From NCBI GenBank assembly GCA_045862995.1, contig BTVX01000003.1:62001-126000 (forward strand): a stretch of DNA of 64,000 nt, in the 5' to 3' direction. Shown one piece after another: positions 50,841 through 60,047 of this stretch. A model generated the notes under the pieces. The model had not been told where the DNA came from. It saw only the letters and a list, made by a program, of their open reading frames with translations, and ran no database searches. The DNA is from UBA2387 sp019454665. Its GTDB lineage: Bacteria > Armatimonadota > Fimbriimonadia > Fimbriimonadales > Fimbriimonadaceae. The translations under genes were made by a program, and so were the position numbers. Position 1 is the stretch's first letter; every line of letters starts with the position of its first letter.

Positions 50841-51689
50841 TCAGGCCGAGATGAAGCTCCGCAGCCGCTCCAGGTTGACGCGGTGCATCGTCTCGGCCTC
50901 GTTGGTTTCCAGCAGGATCGGCGTCGTCTCGAACCGAGGATCGTTCACCAGTCGGCGGAACGCGCCTTCGCCGATCAGCCCCTGGCCGATGTGCTCGTGC
51001 CGGTCCAGCTTCGAGCCCAGCGCCTTCATGCTGTCGTTGCAGTGGATCGCCTTCAGCCGTCCCAGCCCCACCATCGCGTCGAAGCCAAGGAACGTCAATT
51101 CGTAGCCCTCTTCGTCGCGGATGTCGTAGCCCGCCGCGAAGATGTGGCACGTGTCGAGGCACACGCCCAGCCGCGGATGCCCGTGGCACAGGTCGAGCAG
51201 CGTGCGGAGATGTTCGAAGCGGTAGTTGAGCGACGAGCCCTGCCCGGCGGTGGTTTCCATGAGCAGCGTCACGTTGTCGGGCGTCTCGCCAAGCAGGCGC
51301 ATGGCTTGGGCGGCGGTGGTCTTCAGGGCATCATCTTCGGTTTGGTCCTTGGCCGAGCCCATGTGGGACACGACGTACGGGATGCCGAGCAGCGAGCAGC
51401 GGATCAGCTCGTCGCGCAGCGAATCGTAGCTCTTGTCGCGGATCTCGGCGGTCGGGGCGCACAGGTTGACCAGATAGCTGTCGTGGCTCACGATGGCCTC
51501 GATGCCCGTCTCGGCGCGCGCCTTGTTCAAGTCGGAGACCATCTCTTGCGTGACGGCCTTGGCCTTCCACATTCTCGGGCTGGCGGTGAACACCTGGATG
51601 GCGGTACAGCCGATGGCCTTGCCGTCGCGAACGGCTTGGCCGATGCCGTTCTTGGTGGACATGTGGGCGCCGAGGAGTTGGGCGGGCAT
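50841..51689 (-). CDS. nfo: Endonuclease IV
   Basis: A 282-residue AP endonuclease of base-excision repair, a TIM barrel with three zinc ions. Ligands are visible in HMSTKNG, SHDSYLVNL, SHMGS, METTAGQG, CLDTCHIFAAGYD, HCNDS and DRHEHIGQG. It cuts 5' of abasic sites. The length is standard, and the ATG matches the family start (LLGAHMS). A CAAACT box lies six bases before the ATG. It is probably a single gene. Confidence 0.96.
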   Translation of the reverse strand: MPAQLLGAHMSTKNGIGQAVRDGKAIGCTAIQVFTASPRMWKAKAVTQEMVSDLNKARAETGIEAIVSHDSYLVNLCAPTAEIRDKSYDSLRDELIRCSLLGIPYVVSHMGSAKDQTEDDALKTTAAQAMRLLGETPDNVTLLMETTAGQGSSLNYRFEHLRTLLDLCHGHPRLGVCLDTCHIFAAGYDIRDEEGYELTFLGFDAMVGLGRLKAIHCNDSMKALGSKLDRHEHIGQGLIGEGAFRRLVNDPRFETTPILLETNEAETMHRVNLERLRSFISA

Positions 51690-51823
51690 GGATTCAGTTT
51701 GACGCAATCGGACCCTGCGCACGGGTCGCAGTAATTCCCGAAGTTTGTCGTGCGCGACGGGCGTTTCGGTCGTATCATGGGGTTGGCCCCGTCCAAGCAA
51801 CGGGGTTCCGGAGGAAAGAGAAC

Positions 51824-52573
51824 GTGAAGATGCGCTTCGGGCTTGGCGGATCGGCTTGGCTGGTCCTCGCTGCGACGACCGTGGCTCAAGTTGGACTGAC
51901 GGGCTCGGTGGGAGTGCCCACCACTTCCCTGAGCGATCAGTCCGCTGCTGCGCCGCTCGTCCTGAGCGTGTCAGACGAGTATGGCCATGCCCGGTTGAGC
52001 CTGGATTACGGCGAAGTGCGGTTGTTCGCCGACGTCGCTCACTCGGTCGCCTTCAATCTGGGATCCACGTCCGAAGGGACCTACAACGATCTGGCGACCA
52101 TTCATGCGCCAGGGCTGGCAGGAACCTCGGGGACGGCCACAGCCCATGTGTGGTTCGAAGGGGCCTTTGGTGGGTCGGGACCCACGTGGCAGGCGACGTT
52201 CTCAACGAGCGTCTATGTGAACGGCGTTGGCGAACACCGCTTCTCCGGGGACAGCAGCGCCTTTGGGCCGACGGGCGAGCCTTTGCCCATGATGGTGGAC
52301 GTGTTCTTTGCGTTCACCTACGGTTCGCCCTTCGGCATCACGGTGCTCCAGTCTGCCGGGGTGTCGTCCAATGAAGGTTCGGTGTTTGCGGATTTCGAGA
52401 GCACCGCAAGGTGGGAAGGGATCACGGACCTGCGCGACGGGGGCGGCAATCTGGTGACGAACGCCACCCTTGAGTCTGCAAGCGGTGCCGACTACCTGAA
52501 CCCCGTCCCCGAACCGACCACGCTGACGGTTCTCTTCCTCGGAGTCGCGTTGGCGCTCCGGCGACGTGCTTAG
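51824..52573 (+). CDS. PEP-CTERM sorted secreted protein
   Basis: A 249-residue protein. An N-terminal signal peptide (ends TVAQ) and a C-terminal PEP-CTERM tail (PVPEPTTLTVLFLGVALALRRRA, trimmed by the sorter) bracket a Ser/Thr/Gly-rich beta domain. The tail has the PEP motif, a hydrophobic helix and a basic end, so it should be handled by an exosortase, normally with exopolysaccharide genes. No exosortase is in the window. The start is GTG after GAGGAAAGAG, and an ATG two codons later is equally possible. Confidence 0.87.
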   Translation: MKMRFGLGGSAWLVLAATTVAQVGLTGSVGVPTTSLSDQSAAAPLVLSVSDEYGHARLSLDYGEVRLFADVAHSVAFNLGSTSEGTYNDLATIHAPGLAGTSGTATAHVWFEGAFGGSGPTWQATFSTSVYVNGVGEHRFSGDSSAFGPTGEPLPMMVDVFFAFTYGSPFGITVLQSAGVSSNEGSVFADFESTARWEGITDLRDGGGNLVTNATLESASGADYLNPVPEPTTLTVLFLGVALALRRRA

Positions 52574-52625
52574 TCTGCTCGGTGCGCTCTTGGAACCGAG
52601 ACGGGTTGAGCCGCAAAGCGCGCGG

Positions 52626-54062
52626 TCACGCGAACTGGAACTCCGGCGTCCCGAACATCAGCCGGGCCACCGTCGCCGCCACGTCTCCGGCGCTTCGGGG
52701 TGTCAAACCGAAGAGCGCCGCCGACTTCGCCGCGTCGCGCATCTGCTCGCGTTGCGCGTCGGTGACCGGGGCGTCGAACAGCGAGACCATTCGGTCGGCC
52801 AGCCCTTCGGGCGTGCGCTCCTCCACCACGTCGAAGATCGGGATGGCCAGCGACTGTCCCCGCCCCGCGGGAGCGCCGGGACGGCGAGCCGCGAACAACG
52901 CATCGCCCCAGGCGATCCGCTGCACCATGGTCGCCGACGTGATCCACGCCCGCCCGTGCTCCCAACCGGCCACATCGGGCGGATAGAACAGCCGCATCCC
53001 CATGTTCTGGCACGCACGCTGAGCCGCGAACGCCGGACCAATCTGTCCGCGACCGATAGGCTCGTCGCCGAGAGCGGCCAGATTGCGGCGCAAATCCGCG
53101 CCGACCCCCAATTGGCGCAGCGTGGGCACCACAAAGTCCACCGGGTTCTTCACGATCTTTCTCTCGGCCCGCGAAGAATAGAACTCTTCCGATTCCATGA
53201 TCGCGCGCAGCAGCGCCTTGATGCTCAGCCCGGAGTCGCGAAAGGTCTTGGCGAACCGCTCGACCACGTCCTTCTCCGGCTTTTCGTAAACGAAGAACTC
53301 CCACAGCTTGGTTGTCAGGTAGCGGGATGTCTGCGGGTCGTCGCACAAGGCGTGGATGACGTCTTCGCCGCCGAGGTTGCCCGTTTTGCCGCGGAACGTC
53401 TTCTCGTCGTTGTCCTTGTCGGCCAGCCGCAGCACGAACACCTCGGCGAGCGGCTGGCGGTCGGGCACGCGCCGCGAACCGGGCTGGCCAAAGCTCCACC
53501 CCGTGAAGCACCGCGCCACTTCGTAGACCTCCTCTTCGGTGTAGTTCCCGATGCCGACCGTGAACAACTCCATCAGTTCGCGGGCGAAGTTCTCGTTCGG
53601 CTTCCCTTGGACGTTGGTCTGGTTGTCCAGCCAGTAGATCATCGCGGGGTCCTTGCTCATCTCGATCAGAAAGGCCCGGAAGTCGCCCACGCAGTGGCGG
53701 CGGAGCGTCTCGTTCTGGCGGTAGATGGCCGGTGGCGAGTTGACCTTGGCGGCGCTCGTGGCGAAGTGATCGTGCCAGAAGATGGCCATCTTCTCCTGGA
53801 GCGGGCGCTGGGTGATGAGGAGGCGCATGAGCCACCACGCCTCGACGAGCGGCAGATTGGGAAACCGAACGTTGGGGTTCGGGTTCTGGAACCGCAGGAT
53901 GTCCACCTCGAACCCCTCGTCGGTCTTCTCGAAGTCGAGCAGCCGGTCAATGGCGCGGTTCACGCCACCCTCGCTGTAGTAATCCACCTCCGCCTCGCTT
54001 GCGCCCAGCCCGAAGCGTCGGAGCAGGTGCGCGGTCTTCTCGCGGTCGGTCTTGAGTGCCAT
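52626..54062 (-). CDS. DUF1800-family protein
   Basis: A 478-residue protein of the DUF1800 family. It has HLLRRFGLGASE at the start, FWHDHFATS, GKPNENFARELMELFTVG and TGWSF in the middle, and FYPPDVAGWEHG near the end. These are the conserved blocks of a large helical domain. In most genomes the gene sits beside a DUF1501 partner with a twin-arginine signal. Here none is found and no signal peptide is visible, so it is a solo copy. Function is unknown. Confidence 0.85.
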   Translation of the reverse strand: MALKTDREKTAHLLRRFGLGASEAEVDYYSEGGVNRAIDRLLDFEKTDEGFEVDILRFQNPNPNVRFPNLPLVEAWWLMRLLITQRPLQEKMAIFWHDHFATSAAKVNSPPAIYRQNETLRRHCVGDFRAFLIEMSKDPAMIYWLDNQTNVQGKPNENFARELMELFTVGIGNYTEEEVYEVARCFTGWSFGQPGSRRVPDRQPLAEVFVLRLADKDNDEKTFRGKTGNLGGEDVIHALCDDPQTSRYLTTKLWEFFVYEKPEKDVVERFAKTFRDSGLSIKALLRAIMESEEFYSSRAERKIVKNPVDFVVPTLRQLGVGADLRRNLAALGDEPIGRGQIGPAFAAQRACQNMGMRLFYPPDVAGWEHGRAWITSATMVQRIAWGDALFAARRPGAPAGRGQSLAIPIFDVVEERTPEGLADRMVSLFDAPVTDAQREQMRDAAKSAALFGLTPRSAGDVAATVARLMFGTPEFQFA

Positions 54063-54329
54063 ATCGAGCCAAGACGCTGCGGCGTCAGTCTGTGTTCATT
54101 CGAACCGAACGAGCCGGGTCCAAAAGGGTGGCTGGGCCACTCCCAGGGGCACGCGCGAATCGCCGATGACGCCCGCGTTGCCGCGGTCATGGCGAGCCTC
54201 ACCCGATGCTGGGCTCCACCTCGCGGCTTTCAAGCTCGACGCCGAGTTTCTATCACCTTCTCTCGCCAAAACCCTTGACAACACATGGCTCCACGTGCAA
54301 TCTTTGCAGTCAGCCTTAGGGAGGCAGCC

Positions 54330-55334
54330 ATGAACAACGTGCTTATCGCGATTCTCGCAGTCGCTTGCGTCACTGCCGATTGGGTCTCCTATGCTCAGAC
54401 TGCGCCTTTGGTGATCTTGGCAACGCATGACTTGCCGACCGAGTTTGAGCAGACGCTCCTTTCCACGCCGGCAACCGAGTGGAGGGAATCTGCAAAGATC
54501 GATGGATATTTGGTCGAGGAGGCTGATGGCTTCGTCTTTGTGCGCCACAAGGACTTGTTCAATCTAGCCACTATGGAGAAGCTCATTCACGCCATTGGCG
54601 CAGTGTCAAGCCATGCATCTCCGCGCACCAAGGTCCTTCGCCTCGACAAGCTGGATAGAGCGGAAGCAGACGGTTTCCTTGGGCTGCTTGCCAACTCCAC
54701 GGTAATCCGAGATGGCAACACAAGTTTGGCCGAGGTAAGAGCCTTCGTGCTCGAGCCCCTGATCCGGGTCACCGTTGGAGATGGATCGAGGACGCTGACC
54801 CTTCAGTTGCCACAGGTCGCCGGCGACGACCTCAAGGACGAGGACTTCACCCCCGTTCCTTCAGTCCGCTCCACTGAGCCCCAACAACAGAGACCAGACT
54901 CGACGATGGCCCTTCGCAGCTACCGAGACTCTCTCATGTTCAGCTTTGGCAAGAGCGGCGTGGCGAGTGCGAAGCGTGCTCAAGGAGCCGAGATGTTCGC
55001 AAAGCGCATCTACGAGGAGTTGGAAACACAGCGAGAGAAGTACGAGGCCGGGCAGGACATACTGCGAGCCTCGCTGATCGGCAAGGAAGGGGTCCCTCGA
55101 GTCGGAGAGAGCTTGAGTCTACTCGCTGGTCCGGTCCAGTCATTCTTGCAGGACAGTGTGCTCAAGAACCCTAGGATCTACGGGTTCGAAACGGAAGCCG
55201 ATCTACAAGCATTCCTGGGATCGGCACGTGTTCAGCAGGTTCGGGTGGACGGCCTTCTCGGAATCGGGGTCATCGTGAACGGCGAGCGGCGGATACACTC
55301 GATGCTGATCAACATTGATCGGAATCCGAAGTAG
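54330..55334 (+). CDS. Secreted protein of unknown function
   Basis: A 334-residue protein with a signal peptide (NNVLIAILAVACVTADWVSYAQ, trimmed) and an AGGGAGG ribosome site seven bases upstream of the ATG. The rest is mixed alpha/beta without a family I recognise. Regions of note are a helical stretch rich in Lys, Glu and Arg (AKRIYEELETQREKYEAGQ) and a C-terminal small domain (VDGLLGIGVIVNGERRIHS). GC is somewhat lower than in the neighbours, so it may be a newer gene. It is flanked by gaps of 267 and 179 bases. Confidence 0.6.
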   Translation: MNNVLIAILAVACVTADWVSYAQTAPLVILATHDLPTEFEQTLLSTPATEWRESAKIDGYLVEEADGFVFVRHKDLFNLATMEKLIHAIGAVSSHASPRTKVLRLDKLDRAEADGFLGLLANSTVIRDGNTSLAEVRAFVLEPLIRVTVGDGSRTLTLQLPQVAGDDLKDEDFTPVPSVRSTEPQQQRPDSTMALRSYRDSLMFSFGKSGVASAKRAQGAEMFAKRIYEELETQREKYEAGQDILRASLIGKEGVPRVGESLSLLAGPVQSFLQDSVLKNPRIYGFETEADLQAFLGSARVQQVRVDGLLGIGVIVNGERRIHSMLINIDRNPK

Positions 55335-55513
55335 TGACGAGGAAACATGGATCGGGTGAGTTCGCGTCGGCGCTCATCCCACCTGTGGAGTGATTCCCAT
55401 GCCCCGCCACACAAGCCAACCTCGGGTCTGGCTCTGACGGTTCACCTTCATGCTGTTGCCCAGCGGTCCCAAAATGAGGTGTGCCTGACGCCGGTACACT
55501 CGCAACTCGAATC

Positions 55514-56419
55514 ATGAGCGAATCCACGACACTGAACGGCGCCGTCAAGACCCACCGCGAGAAGATCGGCCTTGCCGAGATGCTCAAAGGCGGCGTCATC
55601 ATGGACGTCACCAACGTCGAGCAGGCGAAGATCGCCGAGGACGCCGGCGCGGTCGCCGTCATGGCGCTCGAGCGCGTTCCCGCCGACATCCGGCGCGATG
55701 GCGGCGTGTCCCGCATGAGCGACCCCGAGATGATCCTGGGCATCAAAGCGGCCGTGACCATCCCCGTGATGGCCAAGTGCCGCATCGGCCACTTCGTCGA
55801 AGCCGAGATCTTGCAGGCTCTCGAAGTGGACTTCATTGACGAGAGCGAAGTTTTGACCCCCGCCGACGAGGAGCACCACGTGGACAAGCACGCGTTCACC
55901 GTGCCGTTCGTGTGCGGCGCGCGCAACTTGGGCGAAGCCCTGCGGCGCATCGGCGAAGGCGCGGCGATGATCCGCACCAAGGGCGAAGCGGGCACAGGCG
56001 ACGTTGTCGAAGCCGTCCGCCACATGCGGGCGATCATGTCGGAGATTCGCCAGGTCGCCGGTGCGCGCCACGACGAGCTGTATCTGCTCGCGAAGCAGCA
56101 CCAGGCTCCCCTGCACCTGATCGAAGAGGTCCACCGAACCGGTCGGCTCCCGGTGCCGAACTTCTCGGCGGGCGGCATCGCCACCCCGGCCGATGCGGCC
56201 CTGATGATGAAGCTGGGCGCGGAGACGGTGTTCGTCGGCTCCGGCATCTTCAAGAGCGGCGACCCCGCCCGCCGGGCGCGCGCCATCGTCGAATCGGTGC
56301 TTTTCCACCAGGACGCCAAGCGACTCGGCGAGATCAGCCGAAACTTGGGCGAGCCGATGGTCGGCATCAACGTGTCGTCGCTGTCCGAGAATGAACTCCT
56401 GGCCCCGCGCGGCTGGTAA
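55514..56419 (+). CDS. pdxS: Pyridoxal 5'-phosphate synthase lyase subunit
   Basis: A 301-residue PdxS barrel, which makes PLP from ribose-5-phosphate, glyceraldehyde-3-phosphate and ammonia. The N-terminal GVIMDVTN holds the Asp, VPVMAKCRIGHFVEA-type sequence (IPVMAKCRIGH) carries the first catalytic Lys, and AAMIRTKGEAGTG the second. NFSAGGIATPADAALMM binds phosphate. Twelve copies form a core bound by the glutaminase PdxT. No pdxT is adjacent. The length is normal. Confidence 0.96.
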   Translation: MSESTTLNGAVKTHREKIGLAEMLKGGVIMDVTNVEQAKIAEDAGAVAVMALERVPADIRRDGGVSRMSDPEMILGIKAAVTIPVMAKCRIGHFVEAEILQALEVDFIDESEVLTPADEEHHVDKHAFTVPFVCGARNLGEALRRIGEGAAMIRTKGEAGTGDVVEAVRHMRAIMSEIRQVAGARHDELYLLAKQHQAPLHLIEEVHRTGRLPVPNFSAGGIATPADAALMMKLGAETVFVGSGIFKSGDPARRARAIVESVLFHQDAKRLGEISRNLGEPMVGINVSSLSENELLAPRGW

Positions 56420-56514
56420 CCACGACCGGGCAATTGGAGCGCGAGGCTGGCCGAGCCCAAACGCCACCTCGTCCAGAGTGGCTCTTGTGAGTTCCGTGCC
56501 GTCATCTGGTATGC

Positions 56515-56529
56515 TATTATCAGCATAAT
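56515..56529 (+). promoter_or_regulatory. TATTAT box and small dyad at the toxin-antitoxin start
   Basis: TATTAT ends seven bases before the toxin ATG. ATTAT and ATAAT, spaced by CAGC, form an inverted repeat that overlaps the start codon. Antitoxin binding here would block transcription, as HigA-type repressors do. Confidence 0.5.
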
Positions 56530-56902
56530 GTCCGACGACGTGAAACCGGTCGGCTGGATCGCGTCCAGCTTGAAGGACCTGAGAGCCTTTCCCGACGAGG
56601 TGATGGACGAAATCGGACATGCGCTCTATGAGGCCCAAAGAGGCGGCAAGCACGAGTCCGCAAAGCCGCTCAAGGGTTTCAAGGGCGCCGGAGTCTTGGA
56701 AGTGGTCGAGAATTACGACGGCGATACGTACAGGGCGGTTTACACCGTCCGGTTCGCCGAAGTGATCTATGTCCTCCACTGTTTCCAGAAAAAATCGAAA
56801 TCAGGAATCGCGACACCCAAGCAAGACCTCGACCTCATCCAAGCAAGACTGAAGACTGCAGAAGTGGAATACGAAGAATGGAAAAAGCTAAACAAGAAGT
56901 GA
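56528..56902 (+). CDS. HigB/RelE-type toxin (phage Gp49-like)
   Basis: A 124-residue RelE-superfamily toxin. It has DLRAFPDEVMDEIGHALYEAQ (split at the turn), the central KPLKGFKGAGVLEVVENYDGDTYRAVY (in parts), and the typical VIYVLHCFQKKSKSGIATP near the end. Such toxins cut mRNA on the ribosome. It comes before its antitoxin, as in higBA systems, and the two overlap by 25 bases. The GC is lower than the surroundings, which fits a mobile stability module. Confidence 0.9.
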   Translation: MSDDVKPVGWIASSLKDLRAFPDEVMDEIGHALYEAQRGGKHESAKPLKGFKGAGVLEVVENYDGDTYRAVYTVRFAEVIYVLHCFQKKSKSGIATPKQDLDLIQARLKTAEVEYEEWKKLNKK

Positions 56903-57234
56903 CCCCATCTGAAGAGGGGACCGTCTTCTACGGGAGCGGCAACGTGTTCGCCGACATGGGGCTTCCGAATCCCGAAGAACGGCTGGCGAAGGCGCAACTC
57001 GCAAGCGCTATTCGCGACATCATTCAGGCCCGGGGGCTCACCCAAAAGCAGGCTGCCGACATGTTGGGAACGGATCAGCCGAAGGTGTCCAAGATTATTC
57101 GAGGCCGTCTCAGCGAGTTCTCTACCGAGTGGTTGTTGTCGCGCGTCCTCCATATGGGTCTTGACGTGGACATTGTGATTCACACCCAAACTCAACAGAA
57201 GCGCGAAGGGGCAATCAGCGTCGCTTGCGTCTAG
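56878..57234 (+). CDS. HigA/XRE-type antitoxin
   Basis: A 118-residue partner of the preceding toxin. The N-terminal 40 residues (EEGTVFYGSGNVFADMGLPNPEE, in parts) fit the antitoxin family of Gp49-like toxins. An XRE helix-turn-helix follows: LTQKQAADMLGTDQPKVSKIIRGRLS (in parts). It neutralises the toxin and represses the operon, most likely at the dyad over the toxin start. The overlap with the toxin gene ensures coupled synthesis. Confidence 0.9.
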   Translation: MEKAKQEVTPSEEGTVFYGSGNVFADMGLPNPEERLAKAQLASAIRDIIQARGLTQKQAADMLGTDQPKVSKIIRGRLSEFSTEWLLSRVLHMGLDVDIVIHTQTQQKREGAISVACV

Positions 57235-57363
57235 CCCAAGGCTGAAAGAGCGGGTTTTGCTGCACCCAGATCGGTTCGGGGCACCGGTTGATGGGCCACC
57301 AGACACAAGACACCCCGGGACCCTGGCCCGTGATGCCAGGGCGTTCATAATACAAGCCTCCCC

Positions 57364-58422
57364 ATGAAAGTCGGTCTGATCGGTTTCGCCTCGTCGGGCA
57401 AGAGTTCGCTGTTCCGCGCAGCCGCCCAAGGGTCCGCCAAAGGCGGCGTGATCGCCGTGCCTGTGCCCGACCCCCGGTTCGACCGCATCGTGGCGCAGGT
57501 CAAACCCAAGAAGATCACGCCGGCCACGGTCATCCTTCACGACGACATCGAGAGCGCCCAGGGTGGCGCGGCGCGGATGCTCTCGCAACGGATGCTCGAC
57601 AACGCGCGCAAGATGGACCTGCTGCTCCACGTCGTCCGCGCATTCGAGAACCCGGCTGCGCACTATCACGACGACGTGGACCCCGTCCGCGACGCCGACG
57701 CGATGGACGTCGAACTGATCCTGGCCGACCTGCAGATCGTCGAAAACCGCTTGGACCGCCTTTCGAAGAGCCAGAACGCGCGCAACCCTGGCCACCCCGA
57801 ATACCAGGAGAAGATCGCGTTCGAGAAGTTCAAGGAGCCGTTGGAGCAGGGCCTGCCGTTGCGCTCGATGGAACTCGACGAGAACGAGCGGACGCTTGTC
57901 CGCAACTATCAGTTCCTCACGGGCAAGCCGATGGTCGTGGCGTTCAACGTGGGCGAGGACGAGGCGGCCCAACCACCTGCCGCCATCGAGCAACGCATGG
58001 AGGAACTGCGCCGCATCGGCACGCCCGCCTTCGCCGTCTGCGCCACCATCGAGGAAGAAATTGCCCAGTTGGATGCCGCCGACCAAGCCGAGTTTCTGGG
58101 CAGTCTCGGGTTGACCGAGTCTGCCGGTGCCCGCATGGTGCGCGCGGTCTACGACGCCTTGGGGCTGATCACGTTCTACACGGCGGGCGAGAACGAGACG
58201 CGCGCGTGGCCCCTGCGACGGGGATCGAGCGCGCTCAAGGCCGCCGATACCATCCACTCGGACATCGCTCGGGGCTTCATCCGCGCCGAAGTCGTTCGCT
58301 ATGCCGACTACGATGCGGCAGGCTCGCTCGACGCCGCCTACTCGGCGGGCAAGATGAAGCTGGAAGGGAAGGAAGCCGTCATCGAGGACGGCGACCTCAT
58401 CCACATCCGCAACAAGACCTGA
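57364..58422 (+). CDS. Divergent YchF-like NTPase with TGS-like C-terminus
   Basis: A 352-residue protein related to YchF/Ola1. The P-loop is GFASSGKSS in place of the usual GxPNVGKS. The strand after LLLHVVRAFENP and the C-terminal TGS-type domain (LITFYTAGENETRAWPLRRGSSA, split, to EDGDLIHIRNK) are well kept. The switch region after TPATVILHDD lacks the DIAGLV motif of YchF, and NVGEDE replaces the base-recognition motif. It may bind nucleotide weakly or differently. A proper YchF may exist elsewhere. It faces the dehydrogenase gene with one base between stops. Confidence 0.72.
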   Translation: MKVGLIGFASSGKSSLFRAAAQGSAKGGVIAVPVPDPRFDRIVAQVKPKKITPATVILHDDIESAQGGAARMLSQRMLDNARKMDLLLHVVRAFENPAAHYHDDVDPVRDADAMDVELILADLQIVENRLDRLSKSQNARNPGHPEYQEKIAFEKFKEPLEQGLPLRSMELDENERTLVRNYQFLTGKPMVVAFNVGEDEAAQPPAAIEQRMEELRRIGTPAFAVCATIEEEIAQLDAADQAEFLGSLGLTESAGARMVRAVYDALGLITFYTAGENETRAWPLRRGSSALKAADTIHSDIARGFIRAEVVRYADYDAAGSLDAAYSAGKMKLEGKEAVIEDGDLIHIRNKT

Positions 58423-58423
58423 G

Positions 58424-59410
58424 TCACCACCGGAACAGCACGCCCACCGTCTCGCCGCGCCGCGTGTTCACCAAGCGGTAGGCGGCTTCGGCGTCGGCAC
58501 CGGCGTATTCGTGGGTCACCATGCCGTCGAGCCGGAACCGCCCGCTGGTCACGAGAGAGAAGTACAGGTTCAGCACGCCTTCGACGTTCCGATCGGCGTA
58601 GCGGTTGTTGTAGTGCGCGCCGATCAGGCGCAGCCCACGCGTCACGAGGTCGGGCGTCAGGTGCTGGCTGGCCGGGCTGCCCGTGTCGCCGATGAGCAGC
58701 AAGCGGCCCATCGTGGCGGTCAGGCCGAAGCAGTGGGGAAGCACGGCGGCATGGCCCGTGGTGTCCACGACCAGGTTCGGAAGCTCGCCCAGCAGTTCGA
58801 GGAGAGGTTCCTTGGCCCCATCCGCGCCGACGTTCAGCACATCCGTGGCCCCGCCCAGGCGGGCGATGTCCAATCGAGCGGGCATGGGGTCTATGGCCAC
58901 CACGCGCTCCGCGCCGCAGCAGGCCGCCCACCGGATCATCATCTGCCCGATCGGCCCGCACCCCACAACCGCCACACGGTCGCCCAGGCCGATGCCCGCG
59001 TTGCGCGTGCCGTTGTGGGTGATCCGCGCAAGGGCGAACCACGAGGCGTCTTCGGGCGAGATGCCGCTGGGCACGCGGACGACGTCGGTATCCGCCGAGG
59101 GAAGCATGTGGTGGCTGCGGTGCGCGCGCGGGAACACCAGCCGATCGCCGACCCGAAACCGCTCGACCTCCGCGCCGACCTCTTCCACCACGCCGACCGA
59201 CGAGTAACCGGGGAAGTAGGGGAACTTGACGAAGTTGGCCCAGTGCGTGCCGGGGTCGAACAACGCGTTGAGGATGATGTTCTCGGTGCCCGTGCTCATC
59301 AGCGAGACCTCCGAGCGCACCAAGACATCGCCCGGCCCAAGTTCGGGGAGGTCCTGCTCGACCACATCAACGCGCGACTTCTCGGGGTACCGGACGCAAA
59401 CAGCCTTCAC
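58424..59410 (-). CDS. MDR-family (zinc-type) dehydrogenase
   Basis: A 328-residue medium-chain dehydrogenase/reductase. The N-terminal GroES-like domain runs to about 130 (GDVLVRSEVSLMSTGTE; GYSSVGVVEEVG). The Rossmann domain opens with VAVVGCGPIGQMMIRWA. The catalytic Cys of classical zinc alcohol dehydrogenases is not visible at the usual place (SLMSTGTEN), so it may use another ligand set, as in the group that includes threonine- and BchC-like enzymes. The start is GTG (VKAVCVRYPE). NAD(P)-linked oxidation of an unknown alcohol is the best guess. Confidence 0.75.
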   Translation of the reverse strand: MKAVCVRYPEKSRVDVVEQDLPELGPGDVLVRSEVSLMSTGTENIILNALFDPGTHWANFVKFPYFPGYSSVGVVEEVGAEVERFRVGDRLVFPRAHRSHHMLPSADTDVVRVPSGISPEDASWFALARITHNGTRNAGIGLGDRVAVVGCGPIGQMMIRWAACCGAERVVAIDPMPARLDIARLGGATDVLNVGADGAKEPLLELLGELPNLVVDTTGHAAVLPHCFGLTATMGRLLLIGDTGSPASQHLTPDLVTRGLRLIGAHYNNRYADRNVEGVLNLYFSLVTSGRFRLDGMVTHEYAGADAEAAYRLVNTRRGETVGVLFRW

Positions 59411-59646
59411 AGGGCATGGTTCGCTCGAGCCGTGCCGTGTCCTGCACCCTGGGTCCAACGGCCCGCGTCGCGGCTGCGGCAAGCCCGAGTCAGGAAGCCT
59501 TGGACGACGCAAACTGCGAGGGGTGGCCCAGCACAAGTCGGGAGCCCGTGGACCCTGAGCCAAAAAACGAAAAACTCTTCCTCGTTCGACCAAGAGTGTT
59601 GTATAGTGATATCGAGGTCCGCATGGATCTGGTGGAGGACAGCACG

Positions 59647-60047
59647 ATGAAATGGTGGAAAGGGAAAGGCCCTGTTCTTCTGGGAACCGCATTGATTGTC
59701 GGTGGCATCGCGATGGCGCTGGTCGCCTATGCTTCGCCTACACCTCGGATGCATGTGCTTCCTTCTCGACTTGTGGCGACCGACGCGGAGCCGCTGGTCG
59801 TGACCTTGCGGATCACCAACCCAGCCTTAGCGCCGTTGTCGGTAGAGAACTCTGGTTGCGGTTGCAACATGACGCTAGGCTTTGAGCGGGAGTTGCGCCT
59901 TGCACCCCTGTCATCGGCTGAGTTCAGCGTGACGATCGACGTTTCGAGCCCGCTGGAAGGCGGTCCGCTCTGATCAAGTTGGCTTCCTTTGTGGGCGACC
60001 GATTCGTGCCGCTGGTCGCCGAGGTGGAGTATGAAGTTCAACGTTGA
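59647..60047 (+). pseudogene. DUF1573-like membrane-anchored protein, frameshifted near its end
   Basis: The open frame encodes 108 residues: one membrane helix (LLGTALIVGGIAMALVAYA), then a beta domain with the NSGCGCNMTL motif typical of DUF1573 and a run SSAEFSVTIDVSSPLEGG. It meets TGA at 59971. A -1 shift at that point continues with LIKLASFVGDRF, VPLVAEVEYEVQR and a stop at 60045, completing the expected last two strands. So it is a one-base loss, a sequencing error, or a programmed shift. GGAGGA lies eight bases before the ATG. It overlaps the pilin-like gene. Confidence 0.6.

Noticed and set aside
55335..55513. A small gene between the secreted unknown and pdxS.
   Set aside because: No frame with a start, a ribosome site and plausible composition was found in the 179 bases.
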